Below, piece after piece: positions 36,594 to 44,886 of a stretch of 55,248 nucleotides of DNA. Numbering within the stretch: the first letter of the stretch is position 1; the number at the start of each line of letters is the position of its first letter. Source of the DNA: Mycobacterium sp. (lineage in GTDB: Bacteria; Actinomycetota; Actinomycetes; Mycobacteriales; Mycobacteriaceae); assembly GCF_019247615.1 (NCBI RefSeq), contig NZ_JAFBAT010000007.1, forward strand, positions 1 through 55,248, written 5' to 3'. The notes under the pieces are model-generated. The model did no database searches and was not told the origin of the DNA. It was given only the letters and a program-made list of their open reading frames with translations. The translations under genes and the position numbers were made by a program.

Positions 36594-37045
36594 GCGGACT
36601 TCACCAGGCAGTAGGTCTGCGCGTTGTGGCCGTCGGCGTTCTGCTGCTCGCGGACAACGCCGTCCACGGTGATCTTGCAGCTGATCTGGTTGCCGTCGGT
36701 TTGAGCCATGATGTTGGCGCTGACCGCGGGCAGCGTCGTCGAGATCGTGAAGGACCACGGCAGCGGCGCGTCATTGACCTGGTGAGTGTTGGCGTTCTCG
36801 TCCCAGTAGTTGATGTCCGCGGTGGTTCCGGGCGCGCCGGACACTTCGTATGTGACGACCTTCGGGTTGAACTGGACGATCTCGATCCCGGCGCCGGCAT
36901 TGGCGTTGAGATCCTGGGAGCCGAAGATCTTGTGCAGGCGGGAGACGACCAATCCGGAGACCGCCAGTACGACCACCAGCAACAGGGGAATCCACGCCCG
37001 CTTGGCGGCGCGGGCTATGGCGCCCGCTTTCGGTCTAACGCCCAC
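36590..37045 (-). CDS. MmpS-family membrane accessory protein
   Basis: A 151-residue protein with one N-terminal membrane helix (about 18-36) and a periplasmic beta domain containing VVTYEVSGAPGTTADINYWDENA and a conserved cysteine pair (CKITVDG and TYCLVKSA). MmpS proteins assemble with MmpL partners for export; this one is coupled to mmpL by ATGA. The start is GTG at 37045 with an imperfect purine-rich site upstream. No regulator gene adjoins the pair. Confidence 0.92.
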   Translation of the reverse strand: MGVRPKAGAIARAAKRAWIPLLLVVVLAVSGLVVSRLHKIFGSQDLNANAGAGIEIVQFNPKVVTYEVSGAPGTTADINYWDENANTHQVNDAPLPWSFTISTTLPAVSANIMAQTDGNQISCKITVDGVVREQQNADGHNAQTYCLVKSA

Positions 37046-37174
37046 CTGACCGCCTTCCGCTCACCGATCGGTTGCAGCGCCCGCTCCAGCAGAACCTTTG
37101 CTCGGCTAAGCATCCTAAACCTTAGTGCACGGAACCGTTCCTCGGGTCGCCTTTGGCGGCGCGCAGGCATCCGC

Positions 37175-38233
37175 TTATGGCGCCACCCTGCCGGTGATCG
37201 GCGGCAAGTCGGCAAGCGTCACGATTCCGGGCCTGGCGGCCACCACCGCCGGCACCGCGTTGGTCACCGGCATCGCGGTGTAGATCATGCCGAGCCCCAT
37301 GAACCCGGGCTCTGTCCAATCCTTCGGCGGCAGGCAGTGCAGCACGGTGCGCATGTTGGGCAATCCGAACACCTGGATGACGTGGCCGTGCTCGAGCGGT
37401 TTGGGTGGGACCACATGGCTGCCCATGGTCCAATTGAATCCGACGCTGACGACGTTGCGGTCGCCTTCCCAGCCGCGGTGGTAGCCGTAGACGCTGCCGA
37501 CCGTTCCGGCGGGAATTTTCATGAAGCCCAGATCGGAGTCGGCGGTGGCCGCGGTGAAGGTGACGTCGAAGGTCATCTTGTCCAGCTTCGCCCCGATCGC
37601 ATCGGCCATCATCGCGGCCGACTCGGCGAAGACCTCGCTCTCGGCCCGCACGCTCTCGGCCAGTCCCGGTGTGTCGGGATCTTGTGAGAACCCCATCGCC
37701 GTTTGGGTTTCGGCCGACTCGTACGTCGAGCAGTCCACCGACTCGGTGATTCGGATCTCGTCGACGCGCTCGCAGGCGGCGCTGAGCACCATGCCGACCA
37801 TGTTCGTCATCCCGGGATGAGCGCCGCTGCCGAAGATGGTCGAGTTACCCCGTTCGCAGGCGTCCACGATGCGTTCGCGGTCCTCGGGCGTCTGCTTGCC
37901 GCCGGTGATCCAGGCCGCGCTGGAGCACACGTTGACGCCGGATTCCAGCAGTCGCACGAGCTCATCGACGTTGGGCCACAACGGGTTATAGCAACACGCG
38001 TCGGCGTTCAGAGCGAGCAGCGCGTCGATGTCATCGGTCGCGCGTATGCCCGTCGGCTCGGGCCAGCCGGCCAGTTCGGCGGCGTCGACGCCGACCTTCG
38101 CCGGACCGTGGGCGTACACCCCGACCAACTCCATGTCCGGCCGGCCGATGATGGCGTGCAGCGAGCGCCGCCCGATGTTTCCGGTCGTCCACTGGATGAC
38201 GCGCAGCGGACGGTCTGTGCCGGTGGTGCTCAT
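37175..38233 (-). CDS. Dihydrodipicolinate-reductase-like NAD(P)-dependent oxidoreductase
   Basis: A 352-residue Rossmann-fold protein with dinucleotide-binding RVIQWTTGNIGRRSLHAI near residue 11. The N-terminal half resembles DapB, but the family is a mycobacterial paralogue group (amine-dehydrogenase-like) distinct from true DapB, and the DapB catalytic segment is not recognisable. The reaction is unknown; oxidation or reduction of a carbonyl, hydroxy or amino group is likely. The ATG at 38233 has GGAGG upstream. It lies between mmpS and two acyl-CoA dehydrogenase genes on the same strand, so it may act on the same lipid or steroid-like substrate. Confidence 0.75.
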   Translation of the reverse strand: MSTTGTDRPLRVIQWTTGNIGRRSLHAIIGRPDMELVGVYAHGPAKVGVDAAELAGWPEPTGIRATDDIDALLALNADACCYNPLWPNVDELVRLLESGVNVCSSAAWITGGKQTPEDRERIVDACERGNSTIFGSGAHPGMTNMVGMVLSAACERVDEIRITESVDCSTYESAETQTAMGFSQDPDTPGLAESVRAESEVFAESAAMMADAIGAKLDKMTFDVTFTAATADSDLGFMKIPAGTVGSVYGYHRGWEGDRNVVSVGFNWTMGSHVVPPKPLEHGHVIQVFGLPNMRTVLHCLPPKDWTEPGFMGLGMIYTAMPVTNAVPAVVAARPGIVTLADLPPITGRVAP

Positions 38234-38375
38234 CGGGCCTCCTTTGCGCCGGGGCGACGGCAGTCAGATTGCCGCACGAACACGGCGCCGCGAAGAATCT
38301 GCGAAGGATCGGCACCGCCGCCCAAGATCGCCTGAGTGGCCGGAATTGTCTCTTCGACTTCGAGGCATCCGCAAG

Positions 38376-39491
38376 CTAGAGCCTTGCCAAGTCGTGGTCA
38401 CAGATGTGGTCGATCAACACCTGCAGGTGGTCCTGTGAGGATCCCAGGGTGTGCTCGATCGCGGTGAGCCGGGCGGCGTAGTGGCCGACCGGATACTCGG
38501 CGGTCATGCCGATGCCGCCATGCAGCTGGATCGCTTCCTGCGCGATGTGCCGGCCGGACCGGCCGACCTGCAGCTTCGCCCGGGACGCGATCACCGGGTC
38601 CAGGTTGCCGTCGGCGATCGACATGGCGGCGTAGAAGTTCATGCTGCGGGCCAATTCCAGCGACACGTACATGTCGGCGGCCCGCTGGGTGAGCGCCTGG
38701 AATTTGTTGAGCGTCACGCCGAATTGCTTGCGGGTCTTGAGGTAATCGGTGGTCAGCCGCAGCGCTTCCTCCATTGCGCCGACGGCTTCAGCACACAACG
38801 CCGATTGGATGCGGACCAGCGCGTCGCGGATCGCGGGGGAGGCGTCGCCGACATCGGAGGCATCGCCGAGGGGCTCCGCCGGCGTGGAGTTCAGTTCGAT
38901 CTGAGCGCCCCGCTGACCGTCGAACGTCGGATACCAGCGCCGTTCCACGGCCGCGCCGTCCACCAGGAACAAGCCGGTGCCGCCGTCGGGCAATGCGGCG
39001 CTGACGACTAGCGTGTCGGCGCAGTCACCGGCCCGCACGGGGTTCTTCGTACCCGTCAGCGTCCACGAATTGCCTTGTCGGGCAGCCGAAGTGGCGACAA
39101 CAGCGGTCGGTTTCCGATGGCCCGTTTCCAGATGGGCGAACGCGAGCAGCTTTTGGCCCGCTGCAACCTCGTCCAGCAGTGCGGTTTGCGCGTCGCTTCC
39201 CCGTTCGGCGATCAGAGCGCCGGGGGCCAGGGCGGCATGCACGACCGGTTCGGGCGCCAATCGCCGCCCGATCTCGGTGAGCACCACCATGATCTCTATC
39301 TGACCGGCCTCTTCGGGCTCGAACCCGAGGCTCAGAATCCCGGTGTCGGCCAGCTGGCCCCAGACTTCGCGGCTCCAACCGAGATCCGTCTCGATGATTT
39401 TGTTGCGGCTCTCCGGGTCATAGGTGCGCGACAATAGATCGCGGGTGGTGTCGCGGAGCAGGGCCTGCTCGTCGCTGAGCTGAAAGTCCAT
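38376..39491 (-). CDS. Acyl-CoA dehydrogenase, subunit A of a pair
   Basis: A 371-residue FAD-dependent acyl-CoA dehydrogenase with the N-terminal helical domain (LSDEQALLRDTTRDLLSRTY), a middle beta domain (GTKNPVRAGDCADTLVV) and a C-terminal helical domain ending in QLHGGIGMTAEYPVGHYAARL. No YEG glutamate of the SCAD/MCAD type is present at the C-terminus. It starts seven bases after the next-listed gene ends, so the two are co-translated. Adjacent short ACAD pairs in mycobacteria commonly form alpha2beta2 enzymes on steroid or branched acyl-CoAs. Confidence 0.88.
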   Translation of the reverse strand: MDFQLSDEQALLRDTTRDLLSRTYDPESRNKIIETDLGWSREVWGQLADTGILSLGFEPEEAGQIEIMVVLTEIGRRLAPEPVVHAALAPGALIAERGSDAQTALLDEVAAGQKLLAFAHLETGHRKPTAVVATSAARQGNSWTLTGTKNPVRAGDCADTLVVSAALPDGGTGLFLVDGAAVERRWYPTFDGQRGAQIELNSTPAEPLGDASDVGDASPAIRDALVRIQSALCAEAVGAMEEALRLTTDYLKTRKQFGVTLNKFQALTQRAADMYVSLELARSMNFYAAMSIADGNLDPVIASRAKLQVGRSGRHIAQEAIQLHGGIGMTAEYPVGHYAARLTAIEHTLGSSQDHLQVLIDHICDHDLARL

Positions 39492-39498
39492 GGCTGCC

Positions 39499-40665
39499 TC
39501 ACAATCCCAGGATCGTCGACGCGATGATGTTGCGCTGCACTTCGTTGCTGCCGCCGTAGATCGATGTCTTGCGGTAGTTCAGGTAGCGCGGGGCGGCCGA
39601 CTGTGCCCAGGCCGGCGAGGCGATGTCTCCACTGTTTGGGCCGTCGACTGGCAGCGCGTCGGGTCCGGCCACCTCGACCAGCAGCTCGGTGGCGATCTGT
39701 TGTAATTGGCTGCCGCGCATCTTGAGCACTGATGAGGCCGGGTTGGGCTTGCCGTCCGCGGAGTCCGTGGTCACTCGAGATTGGGTGAGTTCCAGCGCCA
39801 GGACTTCGTTTTCGGCCTCGGCCAGGCGTGCGGCGAAGAGCGGGTCAGCCAGCAAGCCGGTTTCTCTGGCGTGCTTTTTCACCTCGGCGAGGCGGACCTT
39901 GGTGCGGCCCACGCCGGCGATGCCGGTGCGCTCGTTGCCCAGCAGGAACTTTGCGTAGGTCCAGCCCTGATTCTCTTGTCCCACAAGCTGATCGGCCGGC
40001 ACCCGAACGTCTTCGAAGAACACCTCGTTGACTTCCCGGCCGCCGTCTATCAACTTGATCGGTCGCAGCGTGATGCCCGGCGTTGCCATGTCGATGAGCA
40101 AAAACGAAATGCCGGCCTGGCGCTTGGGCGCCTGCGGATCGGTTCGCACCAGGCAAAAAATCCAGTCCGCGTACTGGCCCAGGGTCGTCCACGTCTTCTG
40201 CCCGTTGACGACGTAGGTGTCACCGTCCCGCGCGGCGGTGGTGCGCAACGACGCGAGGTCGGAGCCCGCTTCCGGTTCGGAGAAGCCCTGGCACCACCAG
40301 ATGTCGATGCTCGCGGTCGGTGGCAGGAAGCGCTGCTTGATCTCCTGGGACCCGAACTCGGCGATCACCGGGCCGACCATCTTCACGTTGAAGTTCAGCG
40401 GCTCGGGGACGCACGCCAGTTGCATTTCGTCGACCCAAATCTGGTGCTGGGTGGGCGTCCAATTCTTGCCGCCCCATTCGACCGGCCAGTTGGGCACCGC
40501 AAGCCCGTGATCGTTCAGGATCTTGTGACTGGTGACAATGAGTTCCTTTGTCACCGGCGCACCCTGGCGTACCGACTCGCGCAGTTCCTCGGGGATTTGG
40601 GTGGTGTAAAAGGTACGAAGCTCGTCGCGAAAGGCGGCTTCCTCGGGTGTGAGCGCCAGTTGCAC
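39499..40665 (-). CDS. Acyl-CoA dehydrogenase, subunit B of a pair
   Basis: A 388-residue FAD enzyme. It shows GFSEPEAGSDLASLRT (the substrate/FAD loop), the NGQKTWTTLGQYADWI segment, GNERTGIAGVGR and the C-terminal IYGGSNEVQRNIIA, where Gly replaces the Glu of the common YEG motif; the catalytic base may instead come from helix G or from the partner. The start is GTG at 40665 with AGGAGG five bases upstream, a strong site for the first gene of the (-) operon. It is divergent from comEA. Confidence 0.9.
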   Translation of the reverse strand: MQLALTPEEAAFRDELRTFYTTQIPEELRESVRQGAPVTKELIVTSHKILNDHGLAVPNWPVEWGGKNWTPTQHQIWVDEMQLACVPEPLNFNVKMVGPVIAEFGSQEIKQRFLPPTASIDIWWCQGFSEPEAGSDLASLRTTAARDGDTYVVNGQKTWTTLGQYADWIFCLVRTDPQAPKRQAGISFLLIDMATPGITLRPIKLIDGGREVNEVFFEDVRVPADQLVGQENQGWTYAKFLLGNERTGIAGVGRTKVRLAEVKKHARETGLLADPLFAARLAEAENEVLALELTQSRVTTDSADGKPNPASSVLKMRGSQLQQIATELLVEVAGPDALPVDGPNSGDIASPAWAQSAAPRYLNYRKTSIYGGSNEVQRNIIASTILGL

Positions 40666-40871
40666 GGCGACCTCCTGTCGTCAGCGGGGAAGAGCCTGGG
40701 CGACCCGCTCCGGACAATCCCCGATGTTTCGACGGTCGTTGGGATTTTCCGCTGCCGGTCGTTCGCTCCGACTTCCATATTGACTCATCGCACACGGCGG
40801 TTGTGCACAGCCTCGGATTAGTCCACAGGTGGGCGTCGCGATGGGCGGCGCACGGCCGCTATGGCGGTCGA

Positions 40872-40886
40872 CCGACCTACGGTCGG
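40872..40886. promoter_or_regulatory. Perfect inverted repeat just before comEA
   Basis: CCGACC, three bases, then GGTCGG, ending three bases before the comEA ATG. It occupies the place where a ribosome-binding site should be, so it could hide or replace one; no AGGAG-type sequence is present there. Confidence 0.4.
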
Positions 40887-40889
40887 CTC

Positions 40890-41756
40890 ATGCGAACAGA
40901 ACTTGCGGCAGAGCGGCTACACCGGCGACTCGGCGCCGATCCCGAAACCGATCCCCACGCCGATGGCGATGGCACAGAAGTGGCCGCCGAGCAGGAAAGC
41001 GATGACCAGAGCTCGCTGCTGCCACGCTGGGTTCCCGAGGCATCCCAGAGCCGCGGCTGGGTGGCCCGGGTGCGGGCCGACCCGGGCCGCGCCGGTGCCA
41101 TAGCGTTGGCGATCGTCGCCGCCCTCGCTGTGCTGGTCACCGTGTTCACCCTGATGCGTGACCGGCCCGCGCCGGTGATGTCGGCGAAGCTGCCGCCGGT
41201 CGAGAAGGCGTCCACCGCAACTCCGAGGTCGTCGGCGAGTCCCGGCCCCGCCCAGCCCGCCGGTCCCGACCGGCCGGTCGTGGTCAGCGTCGTCGGTCTG
41301 GTGCATACCCCCGGACTCGTGACCCTTGCGCCCGGCGCGCGCATCGCCGACGCGCTACAAGCCGCCGGCGGCACGGTGGACGGCGCGGACACCGTCGGCT
41401 TGAACATGGCCCGCCCGGTCGCAGACGGTGAGCAGATCGTGGTGGGACTGGCTGCCGGCCCCGGACAGTCGAAGGCGCTGGGCAGCTCCGTGACTTCGGG
41501 TTCCGCGCCGGTGTCCGGGGGACCCGGACCGCGAGTATCCGGAACGGCGAAGCCCAGAGCGGGAGAGGTGCTCGACCTCAACACCGCCACCGCCGAGCAA
41601 CTCGACGCGCTGCCCGGCGTCGGGCCGGTGACCGCCGCCGCGATCGTGGCGTGGCGCCAGGCCAACGGGAAATTCACCAGCGTCGACCAACTCGCCGACG
41701 TTGACGGCATCGGTCCGGCGCGACTCGACAAGCTCCGCACGCTGGTCCGTGTCTGA
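40890..41756 (+). CDS. comEA: ComEA-like DNA-binding protein
   Basis: A 288-residue membrane-anchored protein. A cytoplasmic segment of about 75 residues precedes one helix (about 78-97), a Pro/Ser-rich linker, an SLBB-like domain (about 130-190) and a C-terminal helix-hairpin-helix domain, LDLNTATAEQLDALPGVGP then DVDGIGPARLDKL. In competent bacteria ComEA binds incoming DNA and hands it to ComEC, the next gene (six bases on). The ATG at 40890 (MRTELAAERL) matches the mycobacterial N-terminus; an earlier TTG/GTG frame from 40803 is less likely. Natural competence is not established in mycobacteria. Confidence 0.88.
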   Translation: MRTELAAERLHRRLGADPETDPHADGDGTEVAAEQESDDQSSLLPRWVPEASQSRGWVARVRADPGRAGAIALAIVAALAVLVTVFTLMRDRPAPVMSAKLPPVEKASTATPRSSASPGPAQPAGPDRPVVVSVVGLVHTPGLVTLAPGARIADALQAAGGTVDGADTVGLNMARPVADGEQIVVGLAAGPGQSKALGSSVTSGSAPVSGGPGPRVSGTAKPRAGEVLDLNTATAEQLDALPGVGPVTAAAIVAWRQANGKFTSVDQLADVDGIGPARLDKLRTLVRV

Positions 41757-41761
41757 CCACG

Positions 41762-43378
41762 GTGCGCCTGCCCGGCCCCGGCGAGTCGGCCGTCGAGCGC
41801 GTCGATGTGCGCTTGGTACCTGCCGCGCTCACCGGCTGGATGGTGACCGCGGCCGGGATCTGGTGGCCGGTCGGTCGGGCCGTGGCGTCCTGCGGCGTGG
41901 TGCTCGCGGCCGCCGCGGGCGCGATTGCATGTTATGCGGTGCGCCGGCCCCGCCGATTTCGCTGGTTGAGTTCTGTCGCCGCGGGCCTGATGTCCATCGG
42001 AATTGTGGGTGCGGGGTTCGGGCTGGCGATCGCCCTGCGCGTCGATGCGGTAGGTCGCCACCCGATTTCCGCAGCGTTCGGAACCGTCGCGCAGGTGACG
42101 GTCACTCCCACCGAAAGCGCCCTGATACTGCGCTCCGGTGGTCGGCTGATGTTCCGTGCCACCCTGCAGCGACTGGGCGTCGACGCAACGTCTGGCCGGG
42201 TAGTGGTATTTGCACGCACAGCGGATTTCGGCTCGGAGACCGGCGGGGTGATGGTCGGCCGGCCGATGCGGTTCACCGCCCGCATCAACCGCCCGTCCCG
42301 TCGTGACCTGACGGTCGCTGTTCTCACCGCGTCGGGCCGGCCCACCGTTGGCACGGCCGGTGCGGTGCAGCGAGCCGCACACCTCGTGCGTCGTTCGTTC
42401 GTGGACGCCATCCGCGACACCTTGCCGGGCGACGAGGCCGCCATGCTGCCCGCGATGGTCCTCGGCGATACGTCCGCCGTCAGCGCCGCCACCAGCCGCG
42501 ACTTTCGCGCGGCCGGTATGACGCACCTGACGGCGGTATCGGGCGCCAACGTGACGATCGTGTGCGCTGCGGTCCTGTTCACGGCGCGGTTGATCGGTCC
42601 GCGCTCCGCCGTCGTGCTCGCCGCGCTGGCGTTGGTGGCTTTCGTCATCGTCGTGCAACCGACTGCGAGCGTCCTGCGGGCCGCCGTTATGGGCGCTATC
42701 GCGTTGGCTGGGATGCTGTCTTCGCGCCGCCGGCAAGCGATTCCGGCTCTGTCGGCCACGGTGCTGATCGTGCTGGCACTAGCTCCACAACTGGCAGTCG
42801 ACGCCGGTTTCGCGCTCTCGGTGGTGGCGACGGCCGCGCTTGTCCTCATCGCGCCCGTATGGTCCCGGCGGTTGGTCGCCATCGGCTGGCCCAAGCCGCT
42901 GGCGGATGCCCTCGCGGTCGCATGGGCTGCGCACGTGGTGACCGCCCCACTGGTGGCCGGCATCTCGGGTCGGGTCAGCCTCGTGGCTGCGGGCGCCAAC
43001 CTTGCGGTGGCACCGGTGGTAGCGCCGATCACCGTGCTGGGCACCGCGGCGGCGGTGTTATCCGTCGTGTGGCCGACCGGCGCTCAGTTGTTGATCCGGT
43101 TCACCGGGCCCGAACTTTGGTGGGTCCTGGCCGTGGCGAAATGGGCGGCCGGCGTACCCGCGGCGACCGTTCCGGTTCCCGGCGGCGCGGCCGGCGTGCT
43201 GGTCGTGGTCGCCGCCACGCTGCCGGTGCTCCTGTCCGCCGCGCTGCTGTGGCGGCGGCCCTGGTTTCGGACGTCGCTTGGGCTGGCGGCGGCGACGGTG
43301 GTGGTGTGCGCGGCGGCCTGGGCACTGTCGGAACTCGCCGGCCCGTCGTCAGAGCCACGTGACACCATCGGGGGGTGA
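41762..43378 (+). CDS. comEC: ComEC/Rec2-family membrane protein
   Basis: A 538-residue polytopic protein with about ten helices. The ComEC channel signatures [34 protein letters not shown] region (around 235-265) and the competence domain through residue 480 are present. The C-terminal metallo-beta-lactamase domain found in Bacillus ComEC (about 770 residues) is absent. The start is GTG at 41762, and the stop overlaps the holA GTG (GTGA). The order comEA-comEC-holA is conserved in Actinobacteria. Confidence 0.9.
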   Translation: MRLPGPGESAVERVDVRLVPAALTGWMVTAAGIWWPVGRAVASCGVVLAAAAGAIACYAVRRPRRFRWLSSVAAGLMSIGIVGAGFGLAIALRVDAVGRHPISAAFGTVAQVTVTPTESALILRSGGRLMFRATLQRLGVDATSGRVVVFARTADFGSETGGVMVGRPMRFTARINRPSRRDLTVAVLTASGRPTVGTAGAVQRAAHLVRRSFVDAIRDTLPGDEAAMLPAMVLGDTSAVSAATSRDFRAAGMTHLTAVSGANVTIVCAAVLFTARLIGPRSAVVLAALALVAFVIVVQPTASVLRAAVMGAIALAGMLSSRRRQAIPALSATVLIVLALAPQLAVDAGFALSVVATAALVLIAPVWSRRLVAIGWPKPLADALAVAWAAHVVTAPLVAGISGRVSLVAAGANLAVAPVVAPITVLGTAAAVLSVVWPTGAQLLIRFTGPELWWVLAVAKWAAGVPAATVPVPGGAAGVLVVVAATLPVLLSAALLWRRPWFRTSLGLAAATVVVCAAAWALSELAGPSSEPRDTIGG

Positions 43379-44361
43379 GCGAGTCGGCGCAACTGCACTT
43401 GGTCCTGGGCGACGAGGAACTGTTGGTCGAGCGGGCGGTCGCCGAGGTAATGCGGTCGACGCGTCGGAGTGCGGGAAGCGACCTGGGACCCGATGCGGTG
43501 CCGATCAGCCGGGCGCGGGCCGGCGACGTCGGCACCTACGAGCTCGCCGAACTGTTGAGCCCGTCGCTGTTTGCCGACGAACGCATTGTGGTCCTCGAGG
43601 CTGCCGCCGAAGCGGGTAAGGACGCCGCCGCGCTGATCGCCGGCGCCGCCGCCGACCTTCCGCCGGGCACGATGCTCGTGGTGGTGCACTCGGGTGGTGG
43701 GCGAGCCAAGGCACTGGCCAACGAGCTGCAGTCGCTTGGCGCCGTGGTGCATCCCTGCGCCCGGATCACCAAACTGAGCGAACGCGTCGACTTCGTCCGC
43801 AAGGAGTTTCGCGCGTTGCGCGTGCAGGTCGACGAGGCGACGGTGACAGCGCTGCTGGACGCGGTCGGTTCTGACGTGCGCGAGCTCGCCGCGGCCTGTT
43901 CGCAATTGGTCGCCGACACCGGCGGCGCCGTCGATGTGGCGGCGGTGCGGCGGTATCACAGCGGCAAGGCCGAAGTGAAGGGCTTCGACATTGCCGACAA
44001 GGCCGTGGTTGGCGACGTCGCAGGAGCCACCGAGGCGCTGAGGTGGGCAATGCTTCGCGGGGAGCCACTGGTGGTATTGGCCGACGCGCTGGCCGAAGCG
44101 ATCCACGCCATCGGAAGGGTCGGGCCACTCGCCGGCGACCCGTACCGTCTGGCGGCCGAACTCGGCATGCCGCCGTGGCGGGTGCAAAAAGCGCAGAAGC
44201 AGGCGCGGCGTTGGTCGCGCGACGCGGTGGCGACCGCGATGCATGTGGTGGCGGAACTCAACGCCAACGTCAAGGGCGCCGTCGCAGACGCGGACTATGC
44301 GCTGGAATCCGCGGTCAGGCGGGTTGCCGAGCTGGCGGTTGGGGGTGGCCGGCGCCGCTGA
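43375..44361 (+). CDS. holA: DNA polymerase III delta subunit
   Basis: A 328-residue clamp-loader delta subunit that opens the beta clamp. The N-terminal [16 protein letters not shown] and the middle [19 protein letters not shown] segment are typical of HolA, and the C-terminal collar helices end in [19 protein letters not shown]. The GTG at 43375 is coupled to comEC. It is convergent with rpsT, with a tandem-repeat block between them. Confidence 0.92.
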   Translation: MSESAQLHLVLGDEELLVERAVAEVMRSTRRSAGSDLGPDAVPISRARAGDVGTYELAELLSPSLFADERIVVLEAAAEAGKDAAALIAGAAADLPPGTMLVVVHSGGGRAKALANELQSLGAVVHPCARITKLSERVDFVRKEFRALRVQVDEATVTALLDAVGSDVRELAAACSQLVADTGGAVDVAAVRRYHSGKAEVKGFDIADKAVVGDVAGATEALRWAMLRGEPLVVLADALAEAIHAIGRVGPLAGDPYRLAAELGMPPWRVQKAQKQARRWSRDAVATAMHVVAELNANVKGAVADADYALESAVRRVAELAVGGGRRR

Positions 44362-44372
44362 AGTGCTGGCTA

Positions 44373-44453
44373 GAGCGGCCCTCAATGGAGCTGGCCGCTG
44401 AGCGACCCTCAAGGGAGTTGGCCGCTGAGCGGCCCCCCAATGGAGCTGGGGTG
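44373..44453. repeat. Three-copy 27-bp tandem repeat (possible VNTR)
   Basis: Units at 44373-44399, 44400-44426 and 44427-44453 each start GAGCG[GA]CC and contain the GGAG[CT]TGG core; they differ at a few positions. It fills the gap between the convergent holA and rpsT stops. The unit is nine codons long, but no gene uses it. Confidence 0.8.
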
Positions 44454-44469
44454 GGCGCCGCCGCGTGCC

Positions 44470-44730
44470 TCAGAGCTTGTTGAGGGCCCGCGCCAGCGCC
44501 GACTTCTTATTGGCCGCCTGGTTCTTGTGGATCACACCCTTGCTGGCCGCCTTGTCCAGCTTGCGGTTGGTCGACACCAGCAACTCCGCGGCCTTCTCCT
44601 TGTCGCCCGCGTGGGCGGCCTCGCGGAACGCGCGGACAGAAGTACGAAGCGAGGACTTCACCGACTTGTTGCGCAGTCGCGCGCGCTCGTTGGTGCGGTT
44701 GCGCTTCTGCTGCGACTTGATGTTGGCCAC
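44470..44730 (-). CDS. rpsT: Ribosomal protein bS20
   Basis: An 86-residue basic, helical small-subunit protein. It starts with (M)[20 protein letters not shown] and ends [11 protein letters not shown], all typical of S20. The true start is GTG at 44730, preceded by AAGGA; the open frame extends to 44790 without a site. It is a single-gene unit between convergent holA and the divergent ATP-grasp operon. Confidence 0.96.
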   Translation of the reverse strand: MANIKSQQKRNRTNERARLRNKSVKSSLRTSVRAFREAAHAGDKEKAAELLVSTNRKLDKAASKGVIHKNQAANKKSALARALNKL

Positions 44731-44806
44731 GCTCTGGTTCCTTCTTCGGATCTGTGTTTGCTGCGCCTGTTTTGGGGGGCGTCCCCGCACCCAATGGCGA
44801 CTGCCC

Positions 44807-44836
44807 AGGTTAGCAGTCCGTAACGTTTTCTCCCAA
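44807..44836 (-). promoter_or_regulatory. Predicted rpsT promoter
   Basis: On the minus strand TTGGGA (44831-44836), an 18-base spacer and TAACCT (44807-44812) fit a SigA promoter, giving a leader of about 70 nt. Confidence 0.45.
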
Positions 44837-44886
44837 AATTCGACCTGTGGCCGGCCGCAAGCTCGATGTAAGGCACCATCTCTTAA

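Noticed and set aside
40790..40806. GCACA / TGTGC inverted repeat in the ACAD-comEA gap
   Set aside because: Arms of only five bases with a seven-base spacer are expected by chance in this composition; no regulator gene is adjacent.
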